This document shows positions 7,436 to 17,845 of a DNA stretch of 64,000 nt, in pieces (position 1 is the first letter of the stretch; the number at the start of each line of letters is the position of its first letter). Source of the DNA: Pontibacillus litoralis JSM 072002 (GTDB lineage: Bacteria; Bacillota; Bacilli; Bacillales; BH030062); contig NZ_AVPG01000012.1 of NCBI RefSeq assembly GCF_000775615.1, forward strand, positions 27,704 through 91,703. Reading direction: 5' to 3'. The notes under the pieces are model-generated. The model ran no database searches and was not told where the DNA came from. It saw nothing but the letters and a program-made list of their open reading frames with translations. Position numbers and translations under genes: made by a program.

Positions 7436-8194
7436 ATGTTGCAGCAATTTGGATTTACGCAATATGAAAGCAAGGTGTACCAGGCGCTTATTACTGTAAA
7501 AGCACCTCTAGACGCCTCGACTATTGTAAAACACTCCGAAGTACCAAGAGCAAAAGTATACGAAGTACTTCAACGTATGAGCGAAAAAGGCATGATACTA
7601 GAGTCAACCGTACAGAATAAACGACTCTATACAGCCTTGCCTTTAGAATCAGTTATTGAAAAGTTACGAGCAAAATTCGAGGAAAATGTGGAGAGATTAA
7701 GAGAGACGAAAGCACAAAAAACACCTCTAGACGATCGCGTATGGTCGTTGAAAGATAATCAATCCATTCAAGTTTTAATTAAGAACATGATTCAACAAGC
7801 AACTACCTCTATTACGATTTCTGGTTGGTCAGATGACTTATGGCAATACATTCCTGACCTTGAAGCAAAAGAGGAAAATGGTGTAACGGTTGCTATTCAC
7901 TCCATCGGCACACTAGATACAACCATCTCTAGCCTCTCTACATTAATACCTGACCCTCAACATGAAACGTTGGAAAGAAGTAGAATAATTATTACAGATG
8001 AAACAGAAATGCTTTTCGCTGGAATGGAACAAACACAGTGGCACGCTATTCAAACGAGATCACGTCCACTGGTCAAGTTCTTCACTGAATTCTTCTACCA
8101 CGATGTAGCATTAACAGAAATAACGCGAAAACATAAAGATACTATTTTAGCAGATGAATATATTCGTGATGTCCTATTAAAGCTAAGGTATTAA
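7436..8194 (+). CDS. TrmB family transcriptional regulator
   Basis: A 252-residue regulator. The N-terminal winged helix (LQQFGFTQYESKVYQALI ... VPRAKVYEVLQRM, residues about 2-60) is the hallmark of TrmB. A coiled linker (about 75-100) and a phospholipase-D-like effector domain follow (TSITISGWSDD about 122-132; GTLDTTISS further on), as in sugar-sensing TrmB proteins. It is divergent from an MFS transporter and likely controls it. Start with GGAG spaced 9 bases. Confidence 0.82.
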   Translation: MLQQFGFTQYESKVYQALITVKAPLDASTIVKHSEVPRAKVYEVLQRMSEKGMILESTVQNKRLYTALPLESVIEKLRAKFEENVERLRETKAQKTPLDDRVWSLKDNQSIQVLIKNMIQQATTSITISGWSDDLWQYIPDLEAKEENGVTVAIHSIGTLDTTISSLSTLIPDPQHETLERSRIIITDETEMLFAGMEQTQWHAIQTRSRPLVKFFTEFFYHDVALTEITRKHKDTILADEYIRDVLLKLRY

Positions 8195-8228
8195 CAAGGT
8201 GTACAAATTACGCTTGTACACCTTGTTT
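8193..8228. terminator. Bidirectional terminator trmB / ZIP gene
   Basis: A 14-bp inverted repeat AACAAGGTGTACAA with TTGTACACCTTGTT around a short loop, between convergent genes. Confidence 0.8.
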
Positions 8229-8953
8229 TAGCGCAACAAATTAGTAAGTACAACCATAACAACAAAGCCCATAATAAATGAGAAGGTAGCCATTCGTTCA
8301 TTTCCATCCCCATGACTTTCAGGTATTAATTCTTTATAAACGATAAATAACATGGCCCCTGCAGAAAATGCTAACCCGTAAGGAACAACATCACTTATCA
8401 TACCACCAAAGAGAACACCTACCATGCTCGCACATAATTCAATGAACGCTGTAAAAGCAGTATAAAAAAACACGGTTCCCTTACTCACCTTTTGCATAAT
8501 AAGAAATAATGCTACTAGAAACCCTTCCGGAATATTTTGCAATCCGATTGCGAATGCAACCATTGGTCCGAGATCTTGATAAGTACTCGCATAACTCATC
8601 CCGACCGACAATCCTTCAGGTACGTTATGTAAAGACATGGCTACTAAAAACAACAGGATACGAACATCTTCACGCGGTGGTGACGTATGCTCTAAATCAT
8701 GATGAGGTACAATCACTTCAAGAATCATCAACACAATGGTTCCGAATAAAATACCGATAACCAATACATAAAGGTTGGACAGTTGTAATGCCGCGGGAAT
8801 TAAACCGTACGTAGAGGCAGCGACCATAATTCCAGCTGTAAATGCTAGCACTATATCTTTACCACGGTGCGACAAGTGACGTAGCCATATAACAGGAAGT
8901 GCCCCGATGATTGTGACGCATGCCGATAAGACGATTCCCCACCAAAACAACAT
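8228..8953 (-). CDS. ZIP family metal transporter, second copy
   Basis: About 241 residues with eight predicted membrane helices. ZIP motifs SLHNVPEGLSVG and IGLQNIPEGFLV carry the metal-binding His, Asn and Glu residues. The ATG at 8953 follows a GGGAGGGGGAAGG site; the upstream ATG at 8971 lies in that site and is rejected. It is a divergent paralogue of the ZIP gene at 3044-3853 and has the same PESH-type C-terminal motif, so the two may differ in metal specificity or regulation. Confidence 0.83.
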   Translation of the reverse strand: MLFWWGIVLSACVTIIGALPVIWLRHLSHRGKDIVLAFTAGIMVAASTYGLIPAALQLSNLYVLVIGILFGTIVLMILEVIVPHHDLEHTSPPREDVRILLFLVAMSLHNVPEGLSVGMSYASTYQDLGPMVAFAIGLQNIPEGFLVALFLIMQKVSKGTVFFYTAFTAFIELCASMVGVLFGGMISDVVPYGLAFSAGAMLFIVYKELIPESHGDGNERMATFSFIMGFVVMVVLTNLLR

Positions 8954-9026
8954 TGCCTTCCCCCTCCCCATATAACGTTAGTATATGAGGACAGGCTGTG
9001 CTGCATGAATAATTATTACACATATC

Positions 9027-9197
9027 CTATTCTTCAATTTCTCCCTTATCTCTATCCAAAAAAACGAGCAACAATGTCGCAAGAGGACCGATAAACACAG
9101 ACAACAGAAACCAATTCAAGCCGCTACGTTGTTTCAATTGCGCAAGCGCTGCATTTAAGAGCGCCAATGTCCACCATTCCACCATTTGCACTTCCAT
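9027..9197 (-). CDS. Small membrane protein, unknown
   Basis: A 56-residue protein. An amphipathic N-terminal helix (LLNAALAQLKQRSG) precedes one hydrophobic segment WFLLSVFIGPLATLLLVFL and an acidic tail. This RSG-LxWFLLSxxxGPLATLxL pattern is common in small uncharacterised bacterial proteins. The ATG at 9197 fits the AAGGTGGGG site; a GTG twelve bases earlier falls inside it. No function can be assigned. Confidence 0.55.
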   Translation of the reverse strand: MEVQMVEWWTLALLNAALAQLKQRSGLNWFLLSVFIGPLATLLLVFLDRDKGEIEE

Positions 9198-9257
9198 AGA
9201 AAGCCCCACCTTTCATAGGTAGGATATTCATATAGGAAGCAAGAAATGAACAGAAAA

Positions 9258-9294
9258 TAAAAAAACAACACCCCATCTAAAGGATGCTGCTTTC
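9258..9294 (-). terminator. Terminator of the DAO-family oxidoreductase
   Basis: On the minus strand AGCAGCATCC pairs with GGGTGTTGTT (three G-U pairs) and is followed by a run of T. Confidence 0.65.
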
Positions 9295-9296
9295 TC

Positions 9297-10409
9297 TTAC
9301 TTAATTGCTTCTGATACGTTATAAAGACTAGGATCTAGCTCTGTAGCCTCACCACGAAGAAACTTTGCTAATTCTGCTCCCAAATACGGTCCACTCGTTA
9401 ATCCTGACGCCCCTAATCCATTCGCTAGAGAAATGCCTTCATAGCCAGGAAGGAACCCAAATACAGGTAAGAAATCCGGGGTATAAGGGCGAAAACCGAC
9501 TTTCGTAGTTTCATACGTAGCATCGCCTAAGCCAGGAGCTATTGCGATAACTTTATCAAGAATATCGAACACTCCTTCTACCGTTACACGTTCATCAAAC
9601 CCCTTATCGTCTTCATGGGTAGCGCCTATCACCATTTTCCCTCCACCAAAGGTAAGTAAGTACTTATTTGTCGGCGGAATAACCACTGGCCAATCTTTAT
9701 TTTCTACATTAGGCAAATCGATATGAATAATTTGTGCTTTCTGTGGTGTTACAGCAAAATCCACACCAAGTGGTTGTAGCAACTGCTTAGACCATGCACC
9801 GGCAGTATCAATGATGTGCTCTGCATAAATGGTTTGTCTTCCAGCACGTACTCCTATTGCCTTGTTGTGTTCTATGACAATTTCAGCATGTTCATTTATA
9901 TATAATGCACCATTTTTTTGTGCTGCATTTAGCAATGCTTGTCGTAGCGCACTTCCGTTAACACGTGCTCCGCCACTTACATGAATCGCTCCATATTCTT
10001 CAGACAATGGTGGAAATAACGCCTTGGTTTCGGCAGGTGATAGTTTCGTTATCTCGCCAATTTCCGGGGCATCCTCTCTGCGTTTCATCGCCCTCTTCAT
10101 CATTTGATCTAATTTCTTCTCTTCCGTATGTAAACTCAGTGCTCCGACTTTCTTGTATCCTGTATTCGTTTCCCCATCTTCTTTCAACATTTGAATAAGC
10201 TGTGGATAATATTTCGCTCCACCTTTTACGAGTGCATACCACTTCTTATTACGACGCTGACTAAGCCAAGGACATATAATTCCTGCAGCTGCTTCTGTAG
10301 CTTGCCCTTTATCTTGCCGATCGACTATCGTAACAGAAGCACCCGACTTAGCTAAATGATAAGCTGCGGAAGCCCCTAGTATTCCTCCACCTATGACAAT
10401 ATATTGCAT
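9297..10409 (-). CDS. FAD-dependent amine/amino-acid oxidase (DAO family)
   Basis: About 370 residues, the usual size of glycine oxidase/DadA-like DAO proteins. The N-terminal dinucleotide-binding motif is VIGGGILGASAAYHLA (about residues 4-19), with the acidic end of strand 2 in TIVDRQ. GFRPYTPDFLPVFG and NGLGASGLTSGP near the C-terminus are the substrate/FAD motifs of ThiO/DadA-type enzymes. The ATG at 10409 has AAAGGTG; the open frame continues upstream but would run over the divergent glpP start. The substrate (D-amino acid, glycine, sarcosine) cannot be decided, and no thiamine genes are nearby to support ThiO. Confidence 0.8.
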   Translation of the reverse strand: MQYIVIGGGILGASAAYHLAKSGASVTIVDRQDKGQATEAAAGIICPWLSQRRNKKWYALVKGGAKYYPQLIQMLKEDGETNTGYKKVGALSLHTEEKKLDQMMKRAMKRREDAPEIGEITKLSPAETKALFPPLSEEYGAIHVSGGARVNGSALRQALLNAAQKNGALYINEHAEIVIEHNKAIGVRAGRQTIYAEHIIDTAGAWSKQLLQPLGVDFAVTPQKAQIIHIDLPNVENKDWPVVIPPTNKYLLTFGGGKMVIGATHEDDKGFDERVTVEGVFDILDKVIAIAPGLGDATYETTKVGFRPYTPDFLPVFGFLPGYEGISLANGLGASGLTSGPYLGAELAKFLRGEATELDPSLYNVSEAIK

Positions 10410-10558
10410 ACACAACACCTTTTTCGTAAAAATCTTTATACTGTATGTCATTGTACAAGAGAACTTGCGACAACTCAATTTCTCGCTTAAATTTATGTCA
10501 TCCATTATGATAGAATATAATTCGTTATTATGACTGGTTAGAAAGGAAGGTGTATAAC

Positions 10559-11104
10559 ATGTTTTCCAACCACCGCGTCCTACCCGCAGCACGTAATATT
10601 AAAGATTTCGAGAAGCTAATTCAATCGAACGCCGAATTTATTATTTTGCTTGAAGTTCGAGTTTCTCAAGTGAAAAGTCTCGTCCACCTTGCAAAACGGC
10701 ACAACAAAAAAGTGCTTATCCACGCTGATTTAATTCAAGGTCTAAAAACGGATGAATATGCTATTGAGTTTCTATGTAATGAAATTAAACCCCACGGAAT
10801 TATTTCTACACGTGCAAACGTTATTTCTCGCGTAAAGAAACAGAAACTAATCGCTATTCAGCGCCTATTCTTGTTAGATTCACACGCGCTTGAACACAAT
10901 TTATCTCTTATTCAAAAGACGCAACCAGACTATATTGAAGTGCTACCTGGCCTAGTCCCGAAATTGATTAAAGAAATTTATGACAAAGTACAAATTCCTG
11001 TTATCGCTGGCGGACTTATTCGTACGGAAGAGGATGTGCAAAACGCTATTGATGGTGGCGCCATCGCAGTTACATCATCTGTAAAAGAACTCTTTGACTT
11101 CTAA
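10559..11104 (+). CDS. glpP: Glycerol uptake operon antiterminator GlpP
   Basis: A 181-residue TIM-barrel-like protein with the hallmarks of GlpP: VLPAARNIKDFEK at the N-terminus, HADLIQGLKTDEYAIEFL in the middle, and VIAGGLIRTEEDVQNAIDGGA near the end, the last resembling a phosphate-binding loop. In B. subtilis GlpP binds glycerol 3-phosphate and the leader RNAs of glpFK and glpD to prevent termination. Both target leaders are recognisable here (11218-11278 and 19037-19094). The ATG at 10559 follows AAAGGAAGG. Confidence 0.92.
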   Translation: MFSNHRVLPAARNIKDFEKLIQSNAEFIILLEVRVSQVKSLVHLAKRHNKKVLIHADLIQGLKTDEYAIEFLCNEIKPHGIISTRANVISRVKKQKLIAIQRLFLLDSHALEHNLSLIQKTQPDYIEVLPGLVPKLIKEIYDKVQIPVIAGGLIRTEEDVQNAIDGGAIAVTSSVKELFDF

Positions 11105-11151
11105 TACGCCTTAATGTGTTTGAAAAGTTACAGATTAGTGACAAAAATGTG

Positions 11152-11181
11152 TTGACACCGCTTACAAGTTTACGTTAAAGT
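11152..11181 (+). promoter_or_regulatory. glpFK promoter
   Basis: TTGACA at 11152-11157, an 18-base spacer and TAAAGT at 11176-11181. The following transcript would begin just before the GlpP leader. A cre site overlaps the -35 box. Confidence 0.65.
11153..11166 (+). promoter_or_regulatory. cre site (CcpA) in the glpFK promoter
   Basis: TGACACCGCTTACA fits the relaxed consensus TGWNANCGNTNWCA at every defined position. Overlap with the -35 box implies direct carbon catabolite repression, as known for glpFK in Bacillus. Confidence 0.7.
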
Positions 11182-11199
11182 ATATATTAAGTTAACAAA

Positions 11200-11278
11200 G
11201 TGCGGAGAATTGGAGAGCCACACGTTTCCTATGTACATCTCAACAAGAGAAGTGTACATTGTAACGTGTGGTTTTTTT
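11200..11278 (+). promoter_or_regulatory. GlpP-controlled leader terminator of glpFK
   Basis: The leader carries GGAGAATTGGAGAGCC, then a stem CCACACGTT (11218-11226) / AACGTGTGG (11263-11271), an inner stem ATGTACA/TGTACAT and seven T. The sequence before and in the left arm is shared with the glpD leader (GGAGAAATGGAGAGACCACA). The terminator should be read through when GlpP with glycerol 3-phosphate binds the conserved left portion. Confidence 0.85.
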
Positions 11279-11325
11279 AGTTGTCCCTACTAATAAACGG
11301 TTTTATATAAGGAAGGTGTGTTGAG

Positions 11326-12156
11326 ATGACAGAATTTTTAGCCGAATTGATTGGTACAATGATCTTAATAATTTTTGGTGGCGGTGTCGTCGGTGGCGTC
11401 GTACTAAAGAAATCAAAGGCAGAAGGTACTGGATGGGTGCTCATTACGTTAGGATGGGGATTAGCTGTAACAATGGGTGTCTATGCAGTAGGAAATGTAA
11501 GCGGTGCCCATATTAATCCTGCGGTTACGATTGGCTTTGCCATGATTGGGGAATTTCCATGGAGTCAAGTACCTACTTTCTTAGCAGGGCAATTTATCGG
11601 GGCTTTCCTTGGTGGGGTTATTGTCTTTTTAAACTACTTACCTCATTGGAATGCAACAGAAGACAAAGGGGCAAAACTAGCTGTTTTCTCAACAGATCCT
11701 GCAATCAACAGTCCTTTATCAAACTTCGTTAGTGAAATAATCGGTACATTTATGCTTGTTATGGGATTATTATTTATTGGTGCGAATGAATTTACTCAAG
11801 GATTAAATCCATTTATAGTAGGATTATTGATTGTAGCAATTGGTATGTCACTAGGAGGAGCAACTGGCTATGCGATTAACCCAGCCCGTGATATTGGACC
11901 TCGTATTGCTCATATGCTATTACCGATACCTGGAAAAGGCGGATCGAATTGGGGTTATGCCTGGGTTCCATTATTTGGACCTATTGTTGGCGGGGTTTAC
12001 GGTGCTTTGTTTTACAAAGCGATTTTCACTGGAGAATATAGTGTTACCTTTTGGGCCTTTACTGCAATCATTCTAGCAATCTTCTTACTAGCAGCTCAGA
12101 AAGAAATCCAGAAGGCAAAAACATCAAAGCATCATTCTGAAAGCGCTAGCGCATAA
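11326..12156 (+). CDS. glpF: Glycerol uptake facilitator GlpF
   Basis: A 276-residue MIP-family channel. Both half-helix motifs are intact: SGAHINPAVT (first NPA) and GYAINPARDIGPR (second NPA, with the aquaglyceroporin Asp after NPAR). It lets glycerol diffuse in, where GlpK traps it. The gene starts with AAGGAAGGTG spaced before ATG 11326 and is co-transcribed with glpK 39 bases downstream. Confidence 0.93.
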   Translation: MTEFLAELIGTMILIIFGGGVVGGVVLKKSKAEGTGWVLITLGWGLAVTMGVYAVGNVSGAHINPAVTIGFAMIGEFPWSQVPTFLAGQFIGAFLGGVIVFLNYLPHWNATEDKGAKLAVFSTDPAINSPLSNFVSEIIGTFMLVMGLLFIGANEFTQGLNPFIVGLLIVAIGMSLGGATGYAINPARDIGPRIAHMLLPIPGKGGSNWGYAWVPLFGPIVGGVYGALFYKAIFTGEYSVTFWAFTAIILAIFLLAAQKEIQKAKTSKHHSESASA

Positions 12157-12162
12157 ACATAA

Positions 12163-13686
<1,524 letters not shown>

Positions 13687-13699
13687 AATATCTTCTATT

Positions 13700-13735
13700 A
13701 ACCTCTATGATTTCCTATACATCATAGAGGTTTTC
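13700..13735 (+). terminator. Terminator of glpFK
   Basis: Perfect 12-bp stem AACCTCTATGAT / ATCATAGAGGTT with a 9-nt loop and a T-rich tail. Confidence 0.85.
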
Positions 13736-13812
13736 TTATACCTACCATTCTCATTTCAACCGTTTTTTGGTATATTTATGGTGTATACCTTCCGGAAAGG
13801 TTTGATGCACGC

Positions 13813-14886
13813 ATGAAAATATTTCTAATGAGGACTATTTTTTTCAGCAGCTTATGGATTTTACTTATTTCAACAGATAGTACATACGTCGCCCTTAGCA
13901 TCCTTCTCTTCAGTTTATCTCTAAGCTTATTTTTTCTTATTTCATTACGAAGAGCTACCACAACCATCTATGTTTTCCTTACTTTAATCGGGCTAGGGCA
14001 TGCACTTGTATTAGGAAATGGTTCCCTTCTACCAATCTTGTATGTTCAGTCGTTAACAATCGATGCAACTTACCACCTCTCTCCTTCTCTTTTGAAGGTC
14101 TTACTAGCGGTAAATGGAAGTTTATCCATACTAACTGCTTTCATAACAGGAGAACGAATTATTGAATCCATCCTTATCGTCTCTCTATTTATGATTGTCT
14201 TGGTAACTTACCACCAAATTGTCTTTGAACGTAATGAGCGAAAAATGATGTACGAAGATTTATTAGAGGAATATCGCAAAGCAAAACGTTTAAATGTTAC
14301 AGCTAATAATAATGCAAGAATTGAGGAACGAGCCAAAATTGCAAGAGATATTCATGATTCTGTTGGTCATCAGTTAACCGCCCTAATTATGAAATTAGAA
14401 GTACTATCCATTCAGAACCCACACATTAACTATAATGAGCTTAAGAAAATGGCCAAAAATAGCCTAGAAGAAACCCGAACAGCTGTCACAGCATTACAAA
14501 CAGAAGAACATGAAGGGATTTCATCTGTTGTTCAATTAATAAGAAAATTAGAGGCAGAAAGTCATTTACATGTACAATTTACGATTAAACAAGGTGCCCT
14601 ATCTTTCCCTTTAACAAATCAGAAGAGTGTTGTCCTTTATCGCATCATTCAAGAAGCTTTAACAAATGCTATGCGACACTCTCAAGCACGCGAAGCGAAA
14701 GTAACGTTAGCAACTTCCGCCACTTCAGACTTGTCTTTTGAGATACGGAATGCTGTCTTCCAACCCGTATCCTTTTCATATGGGTTCGGGTTAACTAACA
14801 TGAAGAAACGAATAGAAGAAGTGGAAGGAACCTTAACCATCCAGCAAACAAATGAGTCATTTATTGTATTTGGTACTATTCCATAA
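13813..14886 (+). CDS. lnrJ: Sensor histidine kinase, LnrJ-like
   Basis: A 357-residue kinase of the NarL-partner (HisKA_3) class. Four to five hydrophobic segments (residues about 5-140) form a membrane sensor without a large extracellular loop. Then comes the dimerisation/phosphoacceptor helix with H181 in ARDIHDSVGHQL and an HATPase_c domain (N-box QEALTNAMRHS; GFGLTNMKKRI). Gene order kinase, regulator, ABC ATPase, permease, permease equals B. subtilis LnrJKLMN, which senses and exports linearmycin-type polyenes. Orthology is inferred from order and domain layout, so the ligand could differ. Confidence 0.78.
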   Translation: MKIFLMRTIFFSSLWILLISTDSTYVALSILLFSLSLSLFFLISLRRATTTIYVFLTLIGLGHALVLGNGSLLPILYVQSLTIDATYHLSPSLLKVLLAVNGSLSILTAFITGERIIESILIVSLFMIVLVTYHQIVFERNERKMMYEDLLEEYRKAKRLNVTANNNARIEERAKIARDIHDSVGHQLTALIMKLEVLSIQNPHINYNELKKMAKNSLEETRTAVTALQTEEHEGISSVVQLIRKLEAESHLHVQFTIKQGALSFPLTNQKSVVLYRIIQEALTNAMRHSQAREAKVTLATSATSDLSFEIRNAVFQPVSFSYGFGLTNMKKRIEEVEGTLTIQQTNESFIVFGTIP

Positions 14887-14903
14887 AGTAAAGGAGCATC
14901 ATC

Positions 14904-15545
14904 ATGATACGAGTACTATTAGTAGAAGATCAACCTATCGTGCGACAAGGATTAAAGGTTATCCTAGAACAAGATAATCGTATCATTGTCGCTCACGAGG
15001 CAAGTAACGGCCAAGAAGCAATGGAACTATTACATAAGTATGTTGTGGATTTTATTATGATGGACGTTCGTATGCCTGTTATGAATGGCATTGAAGCGAC
15101 CAGAATGATTAAACAAAAATGGCCATCTATCAAAATTTTAATCTTAACCACTTTTAATGATGATGAGTATGTTATCGAAGCACTGAAAGAAGGCGCAAAT
15201 GGGTATTTACTAAAAACTGCGGAATCAAACAAATTGATTGAAGCTGTGTATAGCTGCATGAATGGTGGCATGATTCTTCATGATGATGTAGCCGCAAAAG
15301 TAATGCCTAAGTTGCTTAAGCGTCCTGCACATGCTACACCACCTTTAACAGTTGCTTTATCGGAAAGAGAACTTGCCGTTACGAAATTAGTCGGTGAGGG
15401 GAAAACTAACAAAGAGATTGCTTCCGTCTTACATTTATCCATTGGAACTGTGAAAAACCATATCACAAAAGTGCTACACAAGACGGACTTGAGAGACCGT
15501 ACACAACTTGCGATTTATGCCGTTAAGCATGATTTGATTGATTAG
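14904..15545 (+). CDS. lnrK: Response regulator, LuxR type, LnrK-like
   Basis: A 213-residue NarL/FixJ-family regulator. The receiver domain has the phosphoacceptor D54 in FIMMDVRMPV, with acidic pocket residues in VEDQ and the conserved Lys in LLKTAES. The C-terminal LuxR helix-turn-helix (about residues 148-205) reads SERELAVTKLVGEGKTNKEIA and TVKNHI. It follows the kinase by 17 bases and should activate the adjacent ABC genes; in B. subtilis LnrK activates lnrLMN. Confidence 0.82.
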   Translation: MIRVLLVEDQPIVRQGLKVILEQDNRIIVAHEASNGQEAMELLHKYVVDFIMMDVRMPVMNGIEATRMIKQKWPSIKILILTTFNDDEYVIEALKEGANGYLLKTAESNKLIEAVYSCMNGGMILHDDVAAKVMPKLLKRPAHATPPLTVALSERELAVTKLVGEGKTNKEIASVLHLSIGTVKNHITKVLHKTDLRDRTQLAIYAVKHDLID

Positions 15546-15611
15546 CATCGGAAAAGAATGACCTCCGTCACCCCTCTATGCAGCTTTTTATGACTTAAGA
15601 TAGTATGCCAT

Positions 15612-15649
15612 CCCCCTCCTCTTACCGTACACTATTGGTAGAGGAGGAG
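15612..15649 (+). promoter_or_regulatory. Hairpin that sequesters the lnrL ribosome binding site
   Basis: CCCTCCTCTTACC (within 15612-15626) can pair with GGTAGAGGAGGAG (15637-15649), leaving one bulged T and a 10-nt loop. The right arm contains the Shine-Dalgarno GGAGGAG of the ABC ATPase gene, whose ATG is at 15657. This could be a translational control element or part of an attenuator ahead of the transporter genes. Confidence 0.5.
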
Positions 15650-15656
15650 TTGCTAT

Positions 15657-16589
15657 ATGTTAGAACTTGTTGACTTATCAAAAAAATTCCATCAAACGTA
15701 TGCCGTCAAAAATATGAATATGTTTATTGAAAGAGGAGAAGTCATTGGATTACTCGGTCCTAATGGAGCTGGAAAATCAACTGCCATTTCCATGATGTCT
15801 TCTCTCATTACACCGACAACAGGCGATGTACGTTATCTTCACAAAAGCATTTTAAAGTCACCTTCCCCACTACGAAAAGTAACCGGAATCGTGCCTCAAG
15901 AAATTGCTTTATATGACGATTTAACCGCAGAAGAAAACTTAGCTTTCTTTGGACGAATATACCAACTGAAAGGCAAAGCATTAAAACGAAGAATAGCTGA
16001 TGTGTTAGACGTGATTGGATTAACCCAAAGAAGCAAAGATCTTGTAAAAGAGTACTCCGGCGGGATGAAGCGCCGATTAAATATTGGTGTTGCTTTATTA
16101 CACGAACCAGAACTACTAATTATGGATGAACCCACTGTCGGTATTGACCCTCAATCCCGCACGCACATTCTAGAAACAGTACAAAGACTAAATACAGAAA
16201 AGAATATGACTGTGATTTACACAAGTCACTACATGGAGGAAGTCGAGTTTCTCTGTAATCGGATATACATTATGGATCAAGGGCAGCTTATTGCGGCTGG
16301 GTCGAAAGAAGAATTAAAACAAATCCTTTCTTCTGAAAAAATAATCTCAATTCAAGTCACCAACGTGAAAGAAACATTTACACACGCTTTATCAGAACAT
16401 CCATTAGTGAATAACATCAAAATGAAAGGGAAAGAAATTAAGATTACAGTTGACAAAAAAGCGAACCTATTCCCTATTCTTATCCACATGACTGAAGAAG
16501 CGTCGATTGAATTGCTTTCTATCCATGTAGAAACCCCTACCTTAGAAGACGTATTCCTACATCTTACTGGTAGAGCATTAAGGGATTGA
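15657..16589 (+). CDS. lnrL: ABC transporter ATPase, LnrL-like
   Basis: A 310-residue ABC-2-type ATPase. Walker A is GPNGAGKS (about residues 35-42), the Q-loop VPQEIALY, signature YSGGMKRRL, Walker B LLIMDEPTVGID and the switch His in YTSHYMEE. The ~90-residue C-terminal extension is typical of drug- and antibiotic-export ATPases such as DrrA. It would power the two permeases encoded downstream. Confidence 0.85.
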   Translation: MLELVDLSKKFHQTYAVKNMNMFIERGEVIGLLGPNGAGKSTAISMMSSLITPTTGDVRYLHKSILKSPSPLRKVTGIVPQEIALYDDLTAEENLAFFGRIYQLKGKALKRRIADVLDVIGLTQRSKDLVKEYSGGMKRRLNIGVALLHEPELLIMDEPTVGIDPQSRTHILETVQRLNTEKNMTVIYTSHYMEEVEFLCNRIYIMDQGQLIAAGSKEELKQILSSEKIISIQVTNVKETFTHALSEHPLVNNIKMKGKEIKITVDKKANLFPILIHMTEEASIELLSIHVETPTLEDVFLHLTGRALRD

Positions 16590-16600
16590 GGTGATAAAAA

Positions 16601-17845
16601 GTGATTAAACAAATTATAAAAAAACAAGCGCTTTTATTTATTAGAAATCCGATGCAGATAGTATTACTTATTGGATTACCAATTATACTCATTTTTATAT
16701 TAGGGAATGCTTTAGGTGGAACAATGGACGGAAGTTCCTCTCCTATAAACGCCAAAATTGCTATAATAGAGCACCAATCCGAAACAAAGCAGATACAACA
16801 ACTGTTAGACGAAACAAATGGCGAACCAATCAACGAACATACTGCAATAGGGATGACTCCTATACAAGCTTTCACCTCTCTCTTGCAACATGAATCATTA
16901 GAAGAAATAATTACCGTAGAACAAATACCTTTAGAACAAAAACAAAACGCATTACAGGATGAATCCTATACTGCCATCATTGAGGTACCACCATCTTTCA
17001 CATACGATTTGTTAAGCCACTCATTATTAGAAAAAGACGAGGCACCTGTGCTACGCATTTATGAGAATGAACAACAGCCGATTGCTACTAGCATCGTCAG
17101 TGATCTTGTTGATAACTTTCAACACCAACTAACACTTCAAGCCTTTTTAAAGCAGCAATCCATTGATCAACAAGCACTTGCCGTGGAATCCTCGATTTTC
17201 AATGCTACAAAAAAAACCATTAATCAAACCAATACAATTTCAGCTTCAGCCTATTATACAGTAGGAATGACCGTAATGAATGTATTATACATCGCATCCA
17301 CAATTGGTGCTGTAGCATTTATGGAGAAGAGAATGTACGTATTTAATCGAATAATTATAGGGGACATATCTAGATGGGTATTCTTCACTGGGGTATTATT
17401 TTCTGGTATCCTTTTCAGCTTCCTTCAAATTATGATTATTTTCACCTTTTCTTGGACCGTCTTAGATGTTAGTTGGCCTAATATTTCAGATATGTTACTG
17501 GTATCCTTAGCTTTCTCTGTTGCCGTAGGGGGAATCACGGTATTGTTAACAGCAGTTAGTTATCGACTACACTCTGAAACCATTACCAATGTATTCTCCA
17601 ATATTATCGTTGTTTTAATGTCTTTTGTCGGAGGAAGCTTCTTTCCTTTCGGGAATTATTCATCATTAGTTCATGCTTTAGGAACGATAACACCCAATGG
17701 AGCTGGAATGACGGCTTATCTCAGCATTTTAAAAGGAGAGTCGTTCATGGATGTAAGCACACACATAATCTATCTCGTCTTATTTGGATTAACAATGACA
17801 GTCATTGCTGCCACTAGTTTTCCGAAAAGGGGGCAAAGCATATGA
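16601..17845 (+). CDS. lnrM: ABC-2 permease, LnrM-like
   Basis: A 414-residue ABC-2 membrane subunit. One N-terminal transmembrane helix is followed by a large extracellular domain (about residues 50-215), then five helices in the C-terminal half, the YhgE/Pip-type layout of drug exporters. It is separated from the ATPase gene by 11 bases, and its stop overlaps the next start by 4 bases, indicating coupled translation of the two permeases. Confidence 0.82.
   Translation: MIKQIIKKQALLFIRNPMQIVLLIGLPIILIFILGNALGGTMDGSSSPINAKIAIIEHQSETKQIQQLLDETNGEPINEHTAIGMTPIQAFTSLLQHESLEEIITVEQIPLEQKQNALQDESYTAIIEVPPSFTYDLLSHSLLEKDEAPVLRIYENEQQPIATSIVSDLVDNFQHQLTLQAFLKQQSIDQQALAVESSIFNATKKTINQTNTISASAYYTVGMTVMNVLYIASTIGAVAFMEKRMYVFNRIIIGDISRWVFFTGVLFSGILFSFLQIMIIFTFSWTVLDVSWPNISDMLLVSLAFSVAVGGITVLLTAVSYRLHSETITNVFSNIIVVLMSFVGGSFFPFGNYSSLVHALGTITPNGAGMTAYLSILKGESFMDVSTHIIYLVLFGLTMTVIAATSFPKRGQSI

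Noticed and set aside
10410..10592. 61-residue N-terminal extension of the DAO-family oxidoreductase
   Set aside because: It has no homology to the family, would overlap the divergent glpP start and lacks a ribosome binding site; the FAD motif begins right after the ATG at 10409.
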